From: Oligoflexales bacterium | Lineage (GTDB): Bacteria > Bdellovibrionota_B > Oligoflexia > Oligoflexales > RGVZ01 | Length of the DNA stretch: 39,513 bases | Reading direction: 5' to 3' | Assembly (NCBI GenBank): GCA_947468665.1 | Contig: CANILH010000023.1 | Span: 1 to 39,513 of the forward strand | Shown: positions 6,584 through 14,871 of the stretch, piece by piece | How positions within the stretch are numbered: the first letter of the stretch is position 1 | Layout of the letters: every line of letters starts with the position of its first letter | The notes under the pieces: model-generated | Told to the model about the DNA's origin: nothing | What the model saw: the letters and a program-made list of their open reading frames with translations, nothing else | The model's database searches: none | Made by a program: the position numbers and the translations under genes

Positions 6584-7447
6584 TCAGGCCATCGCTACGC
6601 CGATAATTACGAGCGCCGCGAATAAGTAACCCTGGACGGAGAATAACTCCCCCCACATTACCGCTGCGATCGCCACGGATACGACAGGTTCGACCATGGT
6701 CATGATGGCAGCCCTACTTGTTTCAACAAGCTTGAGGCCGGCGCCGTAGAGCAGATAGGGGAGATAGGTGCATACCAAACCCATCAGCAGACTTGCGGTT
6801 ATGGTCTCTGCTTTGAGACTCACAAGATGGCTGACCGTTTCTGAAACTGACGAGGGACTTGTTATCAAAATAACCGACAAAATCGCGAGTGACGCCACGG
6901 GAAACGCGATCATGTAAACCACAACTGGGTGGGTGTGACGAAAAAAAACTTTTCCAGAAATATAAAAGCTCGCGTAACTCAGTCCGGACAAAAGTCCCCA
7001 CACCAGGGCGGGCGCGGAAAAGTCCGCGTTCCCACCCCAAAGACAAATTCCCAAAACACCCGAGAATGCCAGTGAAAGTGACAGACGTTGCTTCAGCGGG
7101 ATTGATTCTTTAAAAAACAGAACACCAGCGATGTTCACCCAGATGGGAGCACTGTAAAGAAGAACTGACGCAAGCGCGGCGCCGCCGTAGCTGACCGCGT
7201 AGACAAAACTTCCCTCAAGAAGGGCGACGCCAAATAGCCCGAATAAAACAATGGCCGTGATTTGTTTCAGGCTGCAGGGTAGGGGGTGGCGATTGAACAG
7301 CCAATGAATGAAAAACGCGAGACCAGCGAAGGATCCTCTCCAAAACGCCGTTTCCAGAGGCAGCATGCCGCCAGCGAAAATAAGTTTACTCAAGGGGCCG
7401 ATGAGTCCCCATAAAGCGGCCGCGGAAAAAAGTAAAATGGGACCCAT
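6584..7447 (-). CDS. EamA-family (DMT superfamily) transporter
   Basis: The 287-residue protein consists almost entirely of about ten hydrophobic segments arranged as two five-helix EamA repeats. The first repeat begins ALWGLIGPLSKLIF with ETAFWRG. The second begins LVWGLLSGLSYASFYI and ends with the MVEPVVSVAIAAVMWGE box near residue 255. The DMT superfamily exports metabolites or amino acids at the inner membrane, but the substrate cannot be read from sequence. It lies 41 bases downstream of the carbonic-anhydrase-like gene on the same strand, so the two may be co-transcribed. The C-terminus is short and ends in VIIGVAMA. Confidence 0.85.
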   Translation of the reverse strand: MGPILLFSAAALWGLIGPLSKLIFAGGMLPLETAFWRGSFAGLAFFIHWLFNRHPLPCSLKQITAIVLFGLFGVALLEGSFVYAVSYGGAALASVLLYSAPIWVNIAGVLFFKESIPLKQRLSLSLAFSGVLGICLWGGNADFSAPALVWGLLSGLSYASFYISGKVFFRHTHPVVVYMIAFPVASLAILSVILITSPSSVSETVSHLVSLKAETITASLLMGLVCTYLPYLLYGAGLKLVETSRAAIMTMVEPVVSVAIAAVMWGELFSVQGYLFAALVIIGVAMA

Positions 7448-7488
7448 GAAATCGATTCCCTGTGGGCTTGCTTTTGTTGGTTTTGATT

Positions 7489-8433
7489 TTAGCGGTTACT
7501 GCGGCCAAGTACCCGTTTACCCAGGGAATAGACGGGACGCACGTTTGATTTTTGCAGCAAGACGAGTTTGTCGATGGTTTTTTTGGAGGTGGTGATTTGA
7601 TCGGTAAAAATAATCCATTTGGCGTCAGGGAGGCAAGGCGGCGTGGTGGTTGAGCCGGTATAGGTCCAGTAGGTTCGCTTCGCTGGCAGCAGGCCCCCCC
7701 AGTTAACACGCTCTATGTCTTTAACCTCACCCTCCATGCGGGGCAGGTCAGTGGTAAGGTAGTTGATGAGCTCTGAAGGCTTGCCTGGCGTTACAAGAAA
7801 GGACAATAAGATTATTTTGCCTGTCACGGCGACATGCTCCAGCTGAATCTCCATCTCCCATGGCAGGGAGTTAACTCGGTGCTCGGATGGTGTTCTGAAC
7901 ATCACGTGGTGAAGGTCATAACGCTCGCCGTCCCATTCCATATAGCTGCCGTGATCAACTTCGCCCTGGACCGTCTCGTGGAGAAGTGTCATGTGCGTGA
8001 TGCCGTGGGTATAATAGAACTTGAGAGATTTCAGACTTTCGTCCAATTTCGCTCCGCTGATATCGATGGGGGATTGTCCTGTCTTTGCCCCGCAGGCCGC
8101 CCATTTTGTATTCAGGCCATTCCAATACCACGGAGCGAGATTACCCGTGTAACCCCAGTGTTCAAGGGGCTCGTTTTGTAATTCGTGGTCTGTCACATGT
8201 TGGGTGGATGCTTCGGACTTAGAGGAGGTTTGGCTCTCATGTTCCGCGGGAGTGTCGTTGCGGAGGTTTTTTAGGTCATGCTGGGCCGCGGCGGCGCGCT
8301 GCTCATCGGCCTCGATCGCGCGATTTGCCATATATTTGCCAGCGTACCAGACCCCGGTAAAAATCAAGCCGGAAATCGCCGCGCCACTAATCCACGCGGT
8401 GATTTGGTCAAAACCTGTAATTTTCATGCCCAT
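7489..8433 (-). CDS. Membrane-anchored alpha-carbonic-anhydrase-related protein lacking zinc ligands
   Basis: The start is set at ATG 8433, with GAGG 8 bases upstream; an upstream ATG at 8517 exists. The 314-residue product has a membrane segment near residues 12-34, a charged linker to about 88, and a full alpha-CA fold: HWGYTG, QSPIDI, RTPSEH, MEIQLEH, YTGSTTTPPC. In active enzymes zinc is held by two His of QFHFH and one in MExHLVH. Here these are Met (codon 7900-7902), Arg (7894-7896) and Gln (7843-7845). Hydration of CO2 is therefore not expected. This resembles the eukaryotic CA-related proteins that kept the fold as a binding domain. Its ligand is unknown; the anchor suggests the periplasm. 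Confidence 0.85.
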   Translation of the reverse strand: MGMKITGFDQITAWISGAAISGLIFTGVWYAGKYMANRAIEADEQRAAAAQHDLKNLRNDTPAEHESQTSSKSEASTQHVTDHELQNEPLEHWGYTGNLAPWYWNGLNTKWAACGAKTGQSPIDISGAKLDESLKSLKFYYTHGITHMTLLHETVQGEVDHGSYMEWDGERYDLHHVMFRTPSEHRVNSLPWEMEIQLEHVAVTGKIILLSFLVTPGKPSELINYLTTDLPRMEGEVKDIERVNWGGLLPAKRTYWTYTGSTTTPPCLPDAKWIIFTDQITTSKKTIDKLVLLQKSNVRPVYSLGKRVLGRSNR

Positions 8434-8578
8434 GGGCACTGCCTCACGTCGTTCGCTCAAAGGTTGGGTGAAGTTACTGCGGGGAGCGATTGGTACCAGT
8501 CTAATTTTCCTGCGCAATGCGGTCAGATGTCAACCAATAACCATTCTTTCTTTGGGAAATATTGTTTGGGATTGGTTA

Positions 8579-8587
8579 TGCTATAAT
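8579..8587 (+). promoter_or_regulatory. Extended -10 promoter of the REC-CheX gene
   Basis: TGC followed by TATAAT (8582-8587) is a consensus extended -10, 43 bases before the ATG at 8631. The block TATGCTAYAAT recurs upstream of the double-CheX gene (30955-30965). Confidence 0.6.
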
Positions 8588-8630
8588 GCGCCGATAAGGT
8601 TTTTAGGATGGTGCTGAGGGGAATATCAAA

Positions 8631-9554
8631 ATGGCAGACGCATTTCGAGTTTTGTTGGTGGACGATGAGCCTGAGATTGTCGAATACCTGAAAGTTGTTT
8701 TGGAGGGTCACGGTTTTGATTGTCTTGGAGTCAGAACTCCTGAGGAAGGCGTCGCCGCTGCGAATAAAGAAGCCTTCATGGCCATTGTTTCTGACATGAA
8801 AATGCCAAAGATGACCGGTCTTCAGATGATCGCCAAAATCAAGACCAGTACTCATAACGCGAGTACTCCGGTAATCATGCTCTCTGGGCATTTGACTGAT
8901 GATATGATGGCTGGTCTTGAGAAGTTGGGCATCATCAATGTTATGAGTAAGCCACCGGACATTGATATTCTGGTGCGGATTATACAAAAGACTTCCAAAC
9001 ACAAGACCAAAAAAACGGGCAAGATATATAATCCCGCAATCGTCAAATTGTTTCATGATGCCTTCGTTGGCACCGTAAAAGGCCATCTTGCTGAAAAGGT
9101 TATAGTTACAGCCTCTGAGGTCAATGAGTCCGCGCTGACGAATATTGAGTGCTGCGGTATGATTACGCTTTTGGGGCGACGTATGAGTGGTGTGTTGACT
9201 GTCTCATATGAGATTGGCTTTACCGCTGAATTCGCCAGGATTATGCTGGCCCGGGAAGTCGCTGCTCAGGAGCTGGAGATTTTCGAGACCTGCGCCGGTG
9301 AGATGGCGGAGCAGGTGGTACAGACATTTATACCAGGGCTCAAAGCACTTGGCCTTTACATTGAGCCCACCGCCCCACTTATCGTGCCTGGTCGTTATGC
9401 GGGGATTCCGCTGGCGGGAACTCAGCCACGGATTGTCGCGACAGCGACTTTGAATGGCAAAAATTGCTATCTTGAGTACGCGTTGGTGGATCTTGCGTCG
9501 GATTTCGCCGGCCAGGCGGACTCATCCGACGTTAAAATCATCCAGGATAGTTGA
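8631..9554 (+). CDS. Response regulator with C-terminal CheX-like domain
   Basis: Residues 5-120 are a receiver with D11/D12, phosphoacceptor D55 (SDMKMPKMTG) and K107 (SKPPD). Residues about 135-290 resemble CheX, the CheY-P phosphatase fold. CheC/CheX phosphatases use an ExxN motif; the aligned site here is E222-M-A-E225, so the asparagine is replaced by glutamate and phosphatase activity is doubtful. The domain may instead be regulatory or a dimerisation unit. The gene has its own extended -10 promoter and no kinase beside it. The last 17 bases overlap the end of the O-methyltransferase gene on the other strand. Confidence 0.8.
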   Translation: MADAFRVLLVDDEPEIVEYLKVVLEGHGFDCLGVRTPEEGVAAANKEAFMAIVSDMKMPKMTGLQMIAKIKTSTHNASTPVIMLSGHLTDDMMAGLEKLGIINVMSKPPDIDILVRIIQKTSKHKTKKTGKIYNPAIVKLFHDAFVGTVKGHLAEKVIVTASEVNESALTNIECCGMITLLGRRMSGVLTVSYEIGFTAEFARIMLAREVAAQELEIFETCAGEMAEQVVQTFIPGLKALGLYIEPTAPLIVPGRYAGIPLAGTQPRIVATATLNGKNCYLEYALVDLASDFAGQADSSDVKIIQDS

Positions 9555-10224
9555 TTGCTACGAGCATGCCATCTGCTAGGGTGGCGATGTATGAGAACAC
9601 GCGGTTATCATTCAGGACCCGGGCGTTAAAGTTTCGTACGGCGGCGACATGCCCGGCTGCGTCAGCGGACTTGTCCAGGATCTCGCCTCGTGCCAGCGCG
9701 TTATCAAAAATAATCAAGCCGCCCGGTCGCGAGAGCCGCATAGCCGCGTCCCAGTAAATATCAAAATGCCTTTTGTCGGCATCGACAAATATCATATCAA
9801 AAGACTGAGGCGCGTGAGTTCTCTCAATGTCAGGCAACACCACGGGAGCCTCCCCGGTGACCACATCGACCAAATGCCCGACGCCGGCTTCTGTCATGTG
9901 TATTCGCGTGACAGCTGCAAATTTTGGATTGTGCTCAACTGTGATAAGTTTCCCATCCGGGGGCAAAGCAGCTGCTATGGCCAGGGTACTGTGGCCATAG
10001 AAAGAGCCCAATTCAAGGATTTTACGGGCTCTCATGGTGAGAACTTGGGTGTACAGAAACGCCGCCTGGTCGCGGGTCGTAAGCATGAAATTCCATTTGT
10101 GCTCCATACTTCGCGCACGGATGGTGGCCAGAAACGGATGGGGGTCTTTGGCGTTGTCATCGATATACGAACGCAACTGGCCGGTTGCCAGTTGTGATTT
10201 AATCTGTCCGCGTGTGTCGTTCAT
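9538..10224 (-). CDS. Class I SAM-dependent O-methyltransferase (family 3)
   Basis: The 228-residue protein matches the catechol/caffeoyl-CoA O-methyltransferase family. It has ILELGSFYGHSTLA (SAM motif I), TVEHNP, FVDADKRHFDIYW (metal-binding aspartate) and IIFDNALARG (metal-binding Asp-Asn), and ends in YIATLADGMLVAI. Such enzymes methylate hydroxyls on small aromatic molecules with a divalent metal, but the substrate here is unknown. It begins 8 bases after pstB stops, so it is the last gene of the pst operon, where phoU usually stands. Expression under phosphate starvation is inferred from that position. Confidence 0.85.
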   Translation of the reverse strand: MNDTRGQIKSQLATGQLRSYIDDNAKDPHPFLATIRARSMEHKWNFMLTTRDQAAFLYTQVLTMRARKILELGSFYGHSTLAIAAALPPDGKLITVEHNPKFAAVTRIHMTEAGVGHLVDVVTGEAPVVLPDIERTHAPQSFDMIFVDADKRHFDIYWDAAMRLSRPGGLIIFDNALARGEILDKSADAAGHVAAVRNFNARVLNDNRVFSYIATLADGMLVAINYPG

Positions 10225-10232
10225 AGTGGGGA

Positions 10233-10985
10233 TCAGCCGAAGCGACCCATGATGTAATCCTCGGTGAGCCGCTGTTTCGGGGCGTTGAATATTTGTTTGG
10301 TATTGGAGTACTCGACCATCTCGCCCTGGAACATGAACGCGGTGTTTTCAGATACCCGGGCAGCCTGTTGCATGTTGTGGGTTACGATCAGTATTGTGTA
10401 GCGGTCACGGAGATCTGTCATCAGATCCTCGATACGCGCTGTAGACGCCGGATCAAGAGCCGAGCATGGCTCGTCCATGAGGATCACATCGGGGTCCATG
10501 GCGATGGCGCGTGCTATGCAAAGCCGCTGCTGCTGACCGCCGGAGAGAGCGAGCCCTGAGGAGTTTAGTTTGTCTTTGACCTCATCCCAAAGCGCGGCGC
10601 GGCGGAGCGAACTCTCGACCAGTTGATCGTAATCACCGGTAAAGCCGTTGATAGACGGCCCCCATGTGATGTTTTTGGCGATGCTGGACGGGAATGGATT
10701 TGGCTTTTGGAAAACCATGCCGACCCGCCTGCGGATATAGACCGGGTCAACTTTTTCAGAATACACGTTGAGGTCGCGGTAGTTGATCTCGCCACTGACA
10801 AGGCGAAAGCTCGGCACGAAGTCATTCATGCGGTTGAAGGTTCTGAGAAGCGTGCTTTTCCCGCATCCGGATGGGCCGATCAGGGCCGTGACAGTTCTCG
10901 GACCCACAGCCAAAGATACGTTTTTGACGATGTTTTTGTCACCGTATGCCAAAGTAAGGTTTTTTGCCGCGATCACTATGTCCAT
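10233..10985 (-). CDS. pstB: Phosphate ABC transporter ATP-binding protein PstB
   Basis: The 250-residue ATPase has the Walker A motif GPSGCGKST near residues 37-45, the PstB-type stretch [14 protein letters not shown], the signature LSGGQQQR, Walker [14 protein letters not shown] and the H-loop VTHNMQQA. PstB energises high-affinity phosphate import through PstCA. Its ATG lies directly next to the pstA stop, a spacing that suggests coupled translation. Length and motifs are normal for the family. Its C-terminus ([11 protein letters not shown]) matches other PstB proteins. Confidence 0.95.
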   Translation of the reverse strand: MDIVIAAKNLTLAYGDKNIVKNVSLAVGPRTVTALIGPSGCGKSTLLRTFNRMNDFVPSFRLVSGEINYRDLNVYSEKVDPVYIRRRVGMVFQKPNPFPSSIAKNITWGPSINGFTGDYDQLVESSLRRAALWDEVKDKLNSSGLALSGGQQQRLCIARAIAMDPDVILMDEPCSALDPASTARIEDLMTDLRDRYTILIVTHNMQQAARVSENTAFMFQGEMVEYSNTKQIFNAPKQRLTEDYIMGRFG

Positions 10986-11909
10986 TTACCACCTGTTCCT
11001 GTTCTCGAGCCGCGCGCGGATCAATATAGCTACGCCGTTGGTCACCAGCACTAAGGCCACAAGCACGATGATGGCTGCGGCCGCGATGGCCTGGAATTCC
11101 TCCTGAGGACGACCAGCCCAATTAAATATCTGAATCGGAAGCGTCGTGAAAGAATCAAAAAGCGAGTTTGGCAGAAAGGCGATGTATGTGACACCTCCAA
11201 CCATGATCAAAGGAGCGGCCTCGCCCATGGCTCTGCTGACAGCGAGAATAATCCCAGTCAGGATTCCTGGGGATGCCGCTGGTATGACGTGATGCCAGGT
11301 GGTTTGCCATTTGGTGGCCCCGAGCGCGAGGGCCGCGAGTCTGATGCTGGGGGGGACGGTTCGCAGGGCCTCCCGGCTGGAGATGATAATAATTGGTAGA
11401 ATCATCATTGCCAGGGTACACGCGGCAGCCATAATGCTGCGGCCAAAACCGAGCAGCCGGACAAACACGGCGAGTCCAAGCATTCCGTAAACCAGTGACG
11501 GAACCCCGGAGAGATTACTGATGTTGAGCTCGATGAATTGACTGAGTTTGTTTTTTGGTGATAGTTCCTCAAGGTAAATTGCGGCGCCAACACCAAGCAT
11601 TACAGCGAATACAACAGTTAGTAAGATGATCGTGGCGCTGCCGACCAAAGCGCTCAAAATTCCAGCCCGCGCAGCCACCCGGCTGGGGAAACTAGTCATA
11701 AAATTCCAGTTGAGCCAGGCCCAGCCTTGGGCGCTGATACGCCAGACCAGGGTGGCGAGAATCGCCATCGCGAAAAACGTCGCCAGCAAGATTACCGCTT
11801 TAAAAATGGCCGCTTCCACCCGTCTGCGGGCGAGATTATCCTTGAACGAGGTCTCCAGTTCGGCCTCATGGATCGTTGTGCCACTTATATTTTCGGGGGT
11901 TGTTGACAT
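10986..11909 (-). CDS. pstA: Phosphate ABC transporter permease PstA
   Basis: The 307-residue inner-membrane protein has about six membrane segments. It carries the PstA/PstC-type cytoplasmic EAA loop (EALRTVPPSIRLAALALGAT), which contacts the ATPase, and the later SRAMGEAAPLI segment. A first hydrophobic segment near residues 37-57 precedes the permease domain. The ATG at 11909 has GAGGG about 8 bases upstream and lies 10 bases after pstC. The FTTLPIQIFNWAGRPQEEF region near the end is typical of PstA and supports the assignment over PstC. Confidence 0.93.
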   Translation of the reverse strand: MSTTPENISGTTIHEAELETSFKDNLARRRVEAAIFKAVILLATFFAMAILATLVWRISAQGWAWLNWNFMTSFPSRVAARAGILSALVGSATIILLTVVFAVMLGVGAAIYLEELSPKNKLSQFIELNISNLSGVPSLVYGMLGLAVFVRLLGFGRSIMAAACTLAMMILPIIIISSREALRTVPPSIRLAALALGATKWQTTWHHVIPAASPGILTGIILAVSRAMGEAAPLIMVGGVTYIAFLPNSLFDSFTTLPIQIFNWAGRPQEEFQAIAAAAIIVLVALVLVTNGVAILIRARLENRNRW

Positions 11910-11919
11910 AGTATTGCCC

Positions 11920-12873
11920 TCACTCCCACTGCCGCGCGAAGCGGCGGACGATAAACTGACTTAGAAGATTTAAAATCAGCGTCATTACGAAAAGTGCCGC
12001 GGCGACCGCGAAAATTGACTGGTACTCAATGGTGCCGTGCGGCACGTCACCCATGGCGACCTGCACAATATAACCAGTCATGGTCTGCATGCTGATGAGT
12101 GGATTAAGTGACATGTTTGGCGTGCTTCCCGCGGCCAAGGCGACAGCCATGGTCTCCCCGATAGCCCGTGAGAATCCAAGGATAAAGCTTGCCATGATGG
12201 CGCTCATGGACGCCGGGATCAGAATTCCGATGGATACTTCTGCTTTGGTGGCGGCCAACGCGAAGCCGCCCTCACGCAAGGTCCTCGGCGCGGCGCGAAT
12301 CGCGTCATCACAAAGGGATGTGATCATCGGAAGCACCATGAAGCCAAGAACGATAGCGGCACTCGCGGCGTTAAAGACCTCAGTAGACGGGAATATTGCC
12401 TGGAGAAAAGGCGTCACCGTGGTCACGGCAAAATAGCCAAAGACAACTGAGGGAATGCCGGCAAGCAGCTCTATCGTTGGTTTTATAAATCGGCGTGTGG
12501 TCGGGGACGCGTATTCAGCAAGGTAGATCGCGCTTCCGAGGCCGATCGGTACCGCGATCAGCGAAGCCCCCAGCGAGACGACAAGAGTTCCTGTGATGAG
12601 TGGTAAAACACCAAATGAGCGGGGGTCAATAAGTGGCGACCAATTTGTTCCTGTAAGAAAATTCCAGACAGGAACCACGGCGAAGAAGGCGCTTGATTCA
12701 AGGACTAAAATGGCGACGATCGCGATGGTTGTCGCAACCGATATCCAGGCGCAAATCTGCAGCCAGCGTACAACTGCCAGCTCATGCCAGCGGATTTTGA
12801 GGCGCGCGTCACCTGTTCGGGTGATGGCACTCATGTCAGAGTTCGCGATTGCGGTGGTTGTTGACAAATTCAA
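11920..12873 (-). CDS. pstC: Phosphate ABC transporter permease PstC
   Basis: The product is up to 317 residues with six membrane segments. It has the PstC marks NWSPLIDPRSFGVLPLITGT, the AEYASPTTRRFIKPTIELLAG stretch in two parts (AEYASPTTRRF, IELLAGIPSVVFG) and the GFSRAIGETMAVALAAG loop. It pairs with PstA to form the phosphate channel. The start is uncertain: TTG 12873 has GGGA a few bases upstream, while the first ATG, at 12834, lacks a ribosome site. It lies 57 bases after pstS in the operon order pstS-C-A-B. Confidence 0.92.
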   Translation of the reverse strand: MNLSTTTAIANSDMSAITRTGDARLKIRWHELAVVRWLQICAWISVATTIAIVAILVLESSAFFAVVPVWNFLTGTNWSPLIDPRSFGVLPLITGTLVVSLGASLIAVPIGLGSAIYLAEYASPTTRRFIKPTIELLAGIPSVVFGYFAVTTVTPFLQAIFPSTEVFNAASAAIVLGFMVLPMITSLCDDAIRAAPRTLREGGFALAATKAEVSIGILIPASMSAIMASFILGFSRAIGETMAVALAAGSTPNMSLNPLISMQTMTGYIVQVAMGDVPHGTIEYQSIFAVAAALFVMTLILNLLSQFIVRRFARQWE

Positions 12874-12930
12874 GGTCCCAGAAGAGCCGGATCACGGCGA
12901 TTTATTTGAACGGACGGGGGGGCGGGAAGC

Positions 12931-13866
12931 TCAGCCCTTCTTAGGCCCTTTCTGTGCCGCGCTGCCGGTTACGCCTTTGGCGAAACGGTCGGTCGCTGCT
13001 TTATAAGCGTCGTCTTTGACAGGAAGATATCCCGCCTCACGGGAAAGGGCCTTGGCGTTTTTGAGGTAAAACTTAATAAATGAGTCCACCTGAGGCTTCT
13101 TAGCGGAGGTGGCGTTGACGTAAATGTAAAGCTGGCGGGACAAAGGGTACGCGCCGCTCGCGACGTTGGCGTCAGTTGGCTCGACAGGTCCTTTGCCGCC
13201 GTCAATGGGCAGGGCTTTGACTTTGGTTTTGTTGGCCATGTAGTAGCCATGACCGAAGTAGCCCATGCCGAAGACGCTCGCGGCAACGCCTTTTAGCAGC
13301 ACGTTATCGTCCTCAGACGCTGTGAAATCTGTACGTGACGCCTTAGCTTTGCCGTTAATTTCCTCGGTGAAGTAGTCAAAGGTGCCACTGTCGGGGCCGG
13401 GGCCGAATAACGAGATTTTCTCCTTGGGCCATGACGGGTTGACATCAGACCAGAGTTTTACCGTGGAGGCGGGCTCCCAGATCTTCTTGAGTTGGTCTTT
13501 CGTTGCGAAGGTTATGAATTTATTGGATGGGTGAACCACGACGGATAGCCCGTCGAGGGCGATTCCGAGCTCAATGAATTCGATGCCTTTTTTTTTGCAG
13601 TCGTCTATTTCTGAGGATTTGATGGGACGTGACGCGTCGTTAACATCAATCTCACCTGCACAGAATTTTTTGAAGCCGCCGCCTGTTCCGGATGTACCCA
13701 CAGTCACTCGTACCGACTTCTCGACAGCGCCGAACTCCTCGGCCACGGCCTCACTGATAGGGAAAACCGTGCTGGAGCCATCAAGGCGAACTTCACCGGA
13801 GAGTGGCGCGGCAAAAGAACGGACGGAGAATAGACCTGCAACAACAACTAAGTTCATGATTTTCAT
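12931..13866 (-). CDS. pstS: Periplasmic phosphate-binding protein PstS
   Basis: The 311-residue protein begins with a signal peptide ([19 protein letters not shown], cleaved near residue 19-20). The mature part has the family signature [18 protein letters not shown], the phosphate-binding loop [17 protein letters not shown] with DASRPI, and [13 protein letters not shown]. PstS captures phosphate and delivers it to PstCA. The ATG has AGGAG 6 bases upstream. The C-terminal tail is lysine- and glycine-rich ([11 protein letters not shown]). It is the first gene of the operon and is divergent from phoB, a standard arrangement for PhoB control. Confidence 0.95.
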   Translation of the reverse strand: MKIMNLVVVAGLFSVRSFAAPLSGEVRLDGSSTVFPISEAVAEEFGAVEKSVRVTVGTSGTGGGFKKFCAGEIDVNDASRPIKSSEIDDCKKKGIEFIELGIALDGLSVVVHPSNKFITFATKDQLKKIWEPASTVKLWSDVNPSWPKEKISLFGPGPDSGTFDYFTEEINGKAKASRTDFTASEDDNVLLKGVAASVFGMGYFGHGYYMANKTKVKALPIDGGKGPVEPTDANVASGAYPLSRQLYIYVNATSAKKPQVDSFIKFYLKNAKALSREAGYLPVKDDAYKAATDRFAKGVTGSAAQKGPKKG

Positions 13867-13931
13867 GACAAACTCCTGCGCAAATGGGGGGCTTTATCGT
13901 TTAACTTAAGCATAGAATCGAACTGACTCAC

Positions 13932-13937
13932 ATTATA
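13932..13937 (-). promoter_or_regulatory. -10 element of the pstS promoter
   Basis: On the minus strand TATAAT lies 66 bases before the pstS ATG. The -35 position (CCTTTA) is poor, as expected for an activator-dependent PhoB promoter. I could not point to a convincing pair of Pho-box repeats in 13938-14121, although the region is AT-rich. Confidence 0.5.
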
Positions 13938-14121
13938 GATATACAGGCATCACTTAAAGGGTTCGAGGAGTTTTGTGTAAAGATCTCTTAAACGCCCATG
14001 AAACCTATTAAATTTAACCGATTTATTCTTGATATTTATCAATTATTAACATAGTTAAACTACTGTCTCTGACATCTATATTTTTAGCAATTTCTGGTTT
14101 ACCAAACGCTGGAGGGGTCGG

Positions 14122-14871
14122 ATGCTTCAAGGATCATTAACAGGCACTGGTGATGTTTTAATCATTGAGGATGAGGCAGATATCCGGGAATTGATTCAGT
14201 TCAATTTGGAACGGGAGGGTTTTAAAACCCGCACCGCAAAAAATGGCGATGAGGGATTGAAATCCGCGTTGGCCAATCCCCCCGGCATGATCTTGATGGA
14301 TATCATGATGCCGGTTTGCGATGGCATCACCACTCTGAAGAAAATGCGCGAGTCATCAAGTCCCCTCAAAAACACTCCAGTGATCATGCTGTCGGCCAAA
14401 GGCGAGGAAAGCGATATTGTCGTGGGCCTTGAGCTTGGAGCCGATGACTATATTTCCAAGCCGTTCAGCCCAAGAGAGGTTGTGGCGCGGATTCGCGCTG
14501 TAGCCCGCCGCGTAAGCGCTGAATCAAGATCTGGCGCGACGGTGACAGATGTCGCGACAGCCGCGCCCGGGGCGACCAATCGTCTGAAGGTTGGACCCGT
14601 GGAAATGGATCTTGAGAAACACGAGGCCTGGGCTCTGGGCAAATCTCTTGTCCTGACGCTCGCGGAGTTTAATCTCTTGAGGACTCTTATCAGCAAACCA
14701 GGTCGGGTTTTCACCCGTGACCAGATTCTTGAGAAGATCGCCGGCACCGATACGTTCGTGATTGACAGGAATGTTGATGTCCACGTTCGCGCGGTCCGCA
14801 AAAAGCTCGAGGATGAGGCCGAGTTTATTCAGACAGTTCGCGGAGTAGGGTACAAGTGCAGAGACGTTTGA
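14122..14871 (+). CDS. phoB: Phosphate regulon response regulator PhoB (OmpR family)
   Basis: Residues 10-125 form a receiver with E16/D17, phosphoacceptor D60 (MDIMMP) and K114 (SKPFSP). Residues about 155-247 form a winged-helix DNA-binding domain (LTLAEFNLLRTLISKPGRVF, VDVHVRAVRKKL, VRGVGYKC). An Ala/Thr-rich linker of about 25 residues joins them. The ATG at 14122 follows GGAGGGG. The gene is divergent from the pst operon and its end overlaps phoR by 16 bases, so the pair is translationally coupled. The assignment as PhoB rather than another OmpR-family member rests on this context. Confidence 0.92.
   Translation: MLQGSLTGTGDVLIIEDEADIRELIQFNLEREGFKTRTAKNGDEGLKSALANPPGMILMDIMMPVCDGITTLKKMRESSSPLKNTPVIMLSAKGEESDIVVGLELGADDYISKPFSPREVVARIRAVARRVSAESRSGATVTDVATAAPGATNRLKVGPVEMDLEKHEAWALGKSLVLTLAEFNLLRTLISKPGRVFTRDQILEKIAGTDTFVIDRNVDVHVRAVRKKLEDEAEFIQTVRGVGYKCRDV

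Noticed and set aside
13938-14121. Pho boxes between pstS and phoB
   Set aside because: They are expected from the regulon, and TTATCA/TTAACA-like repeats are present near 14037-14053, but the 10-base spacing and match are too poor to annotate.
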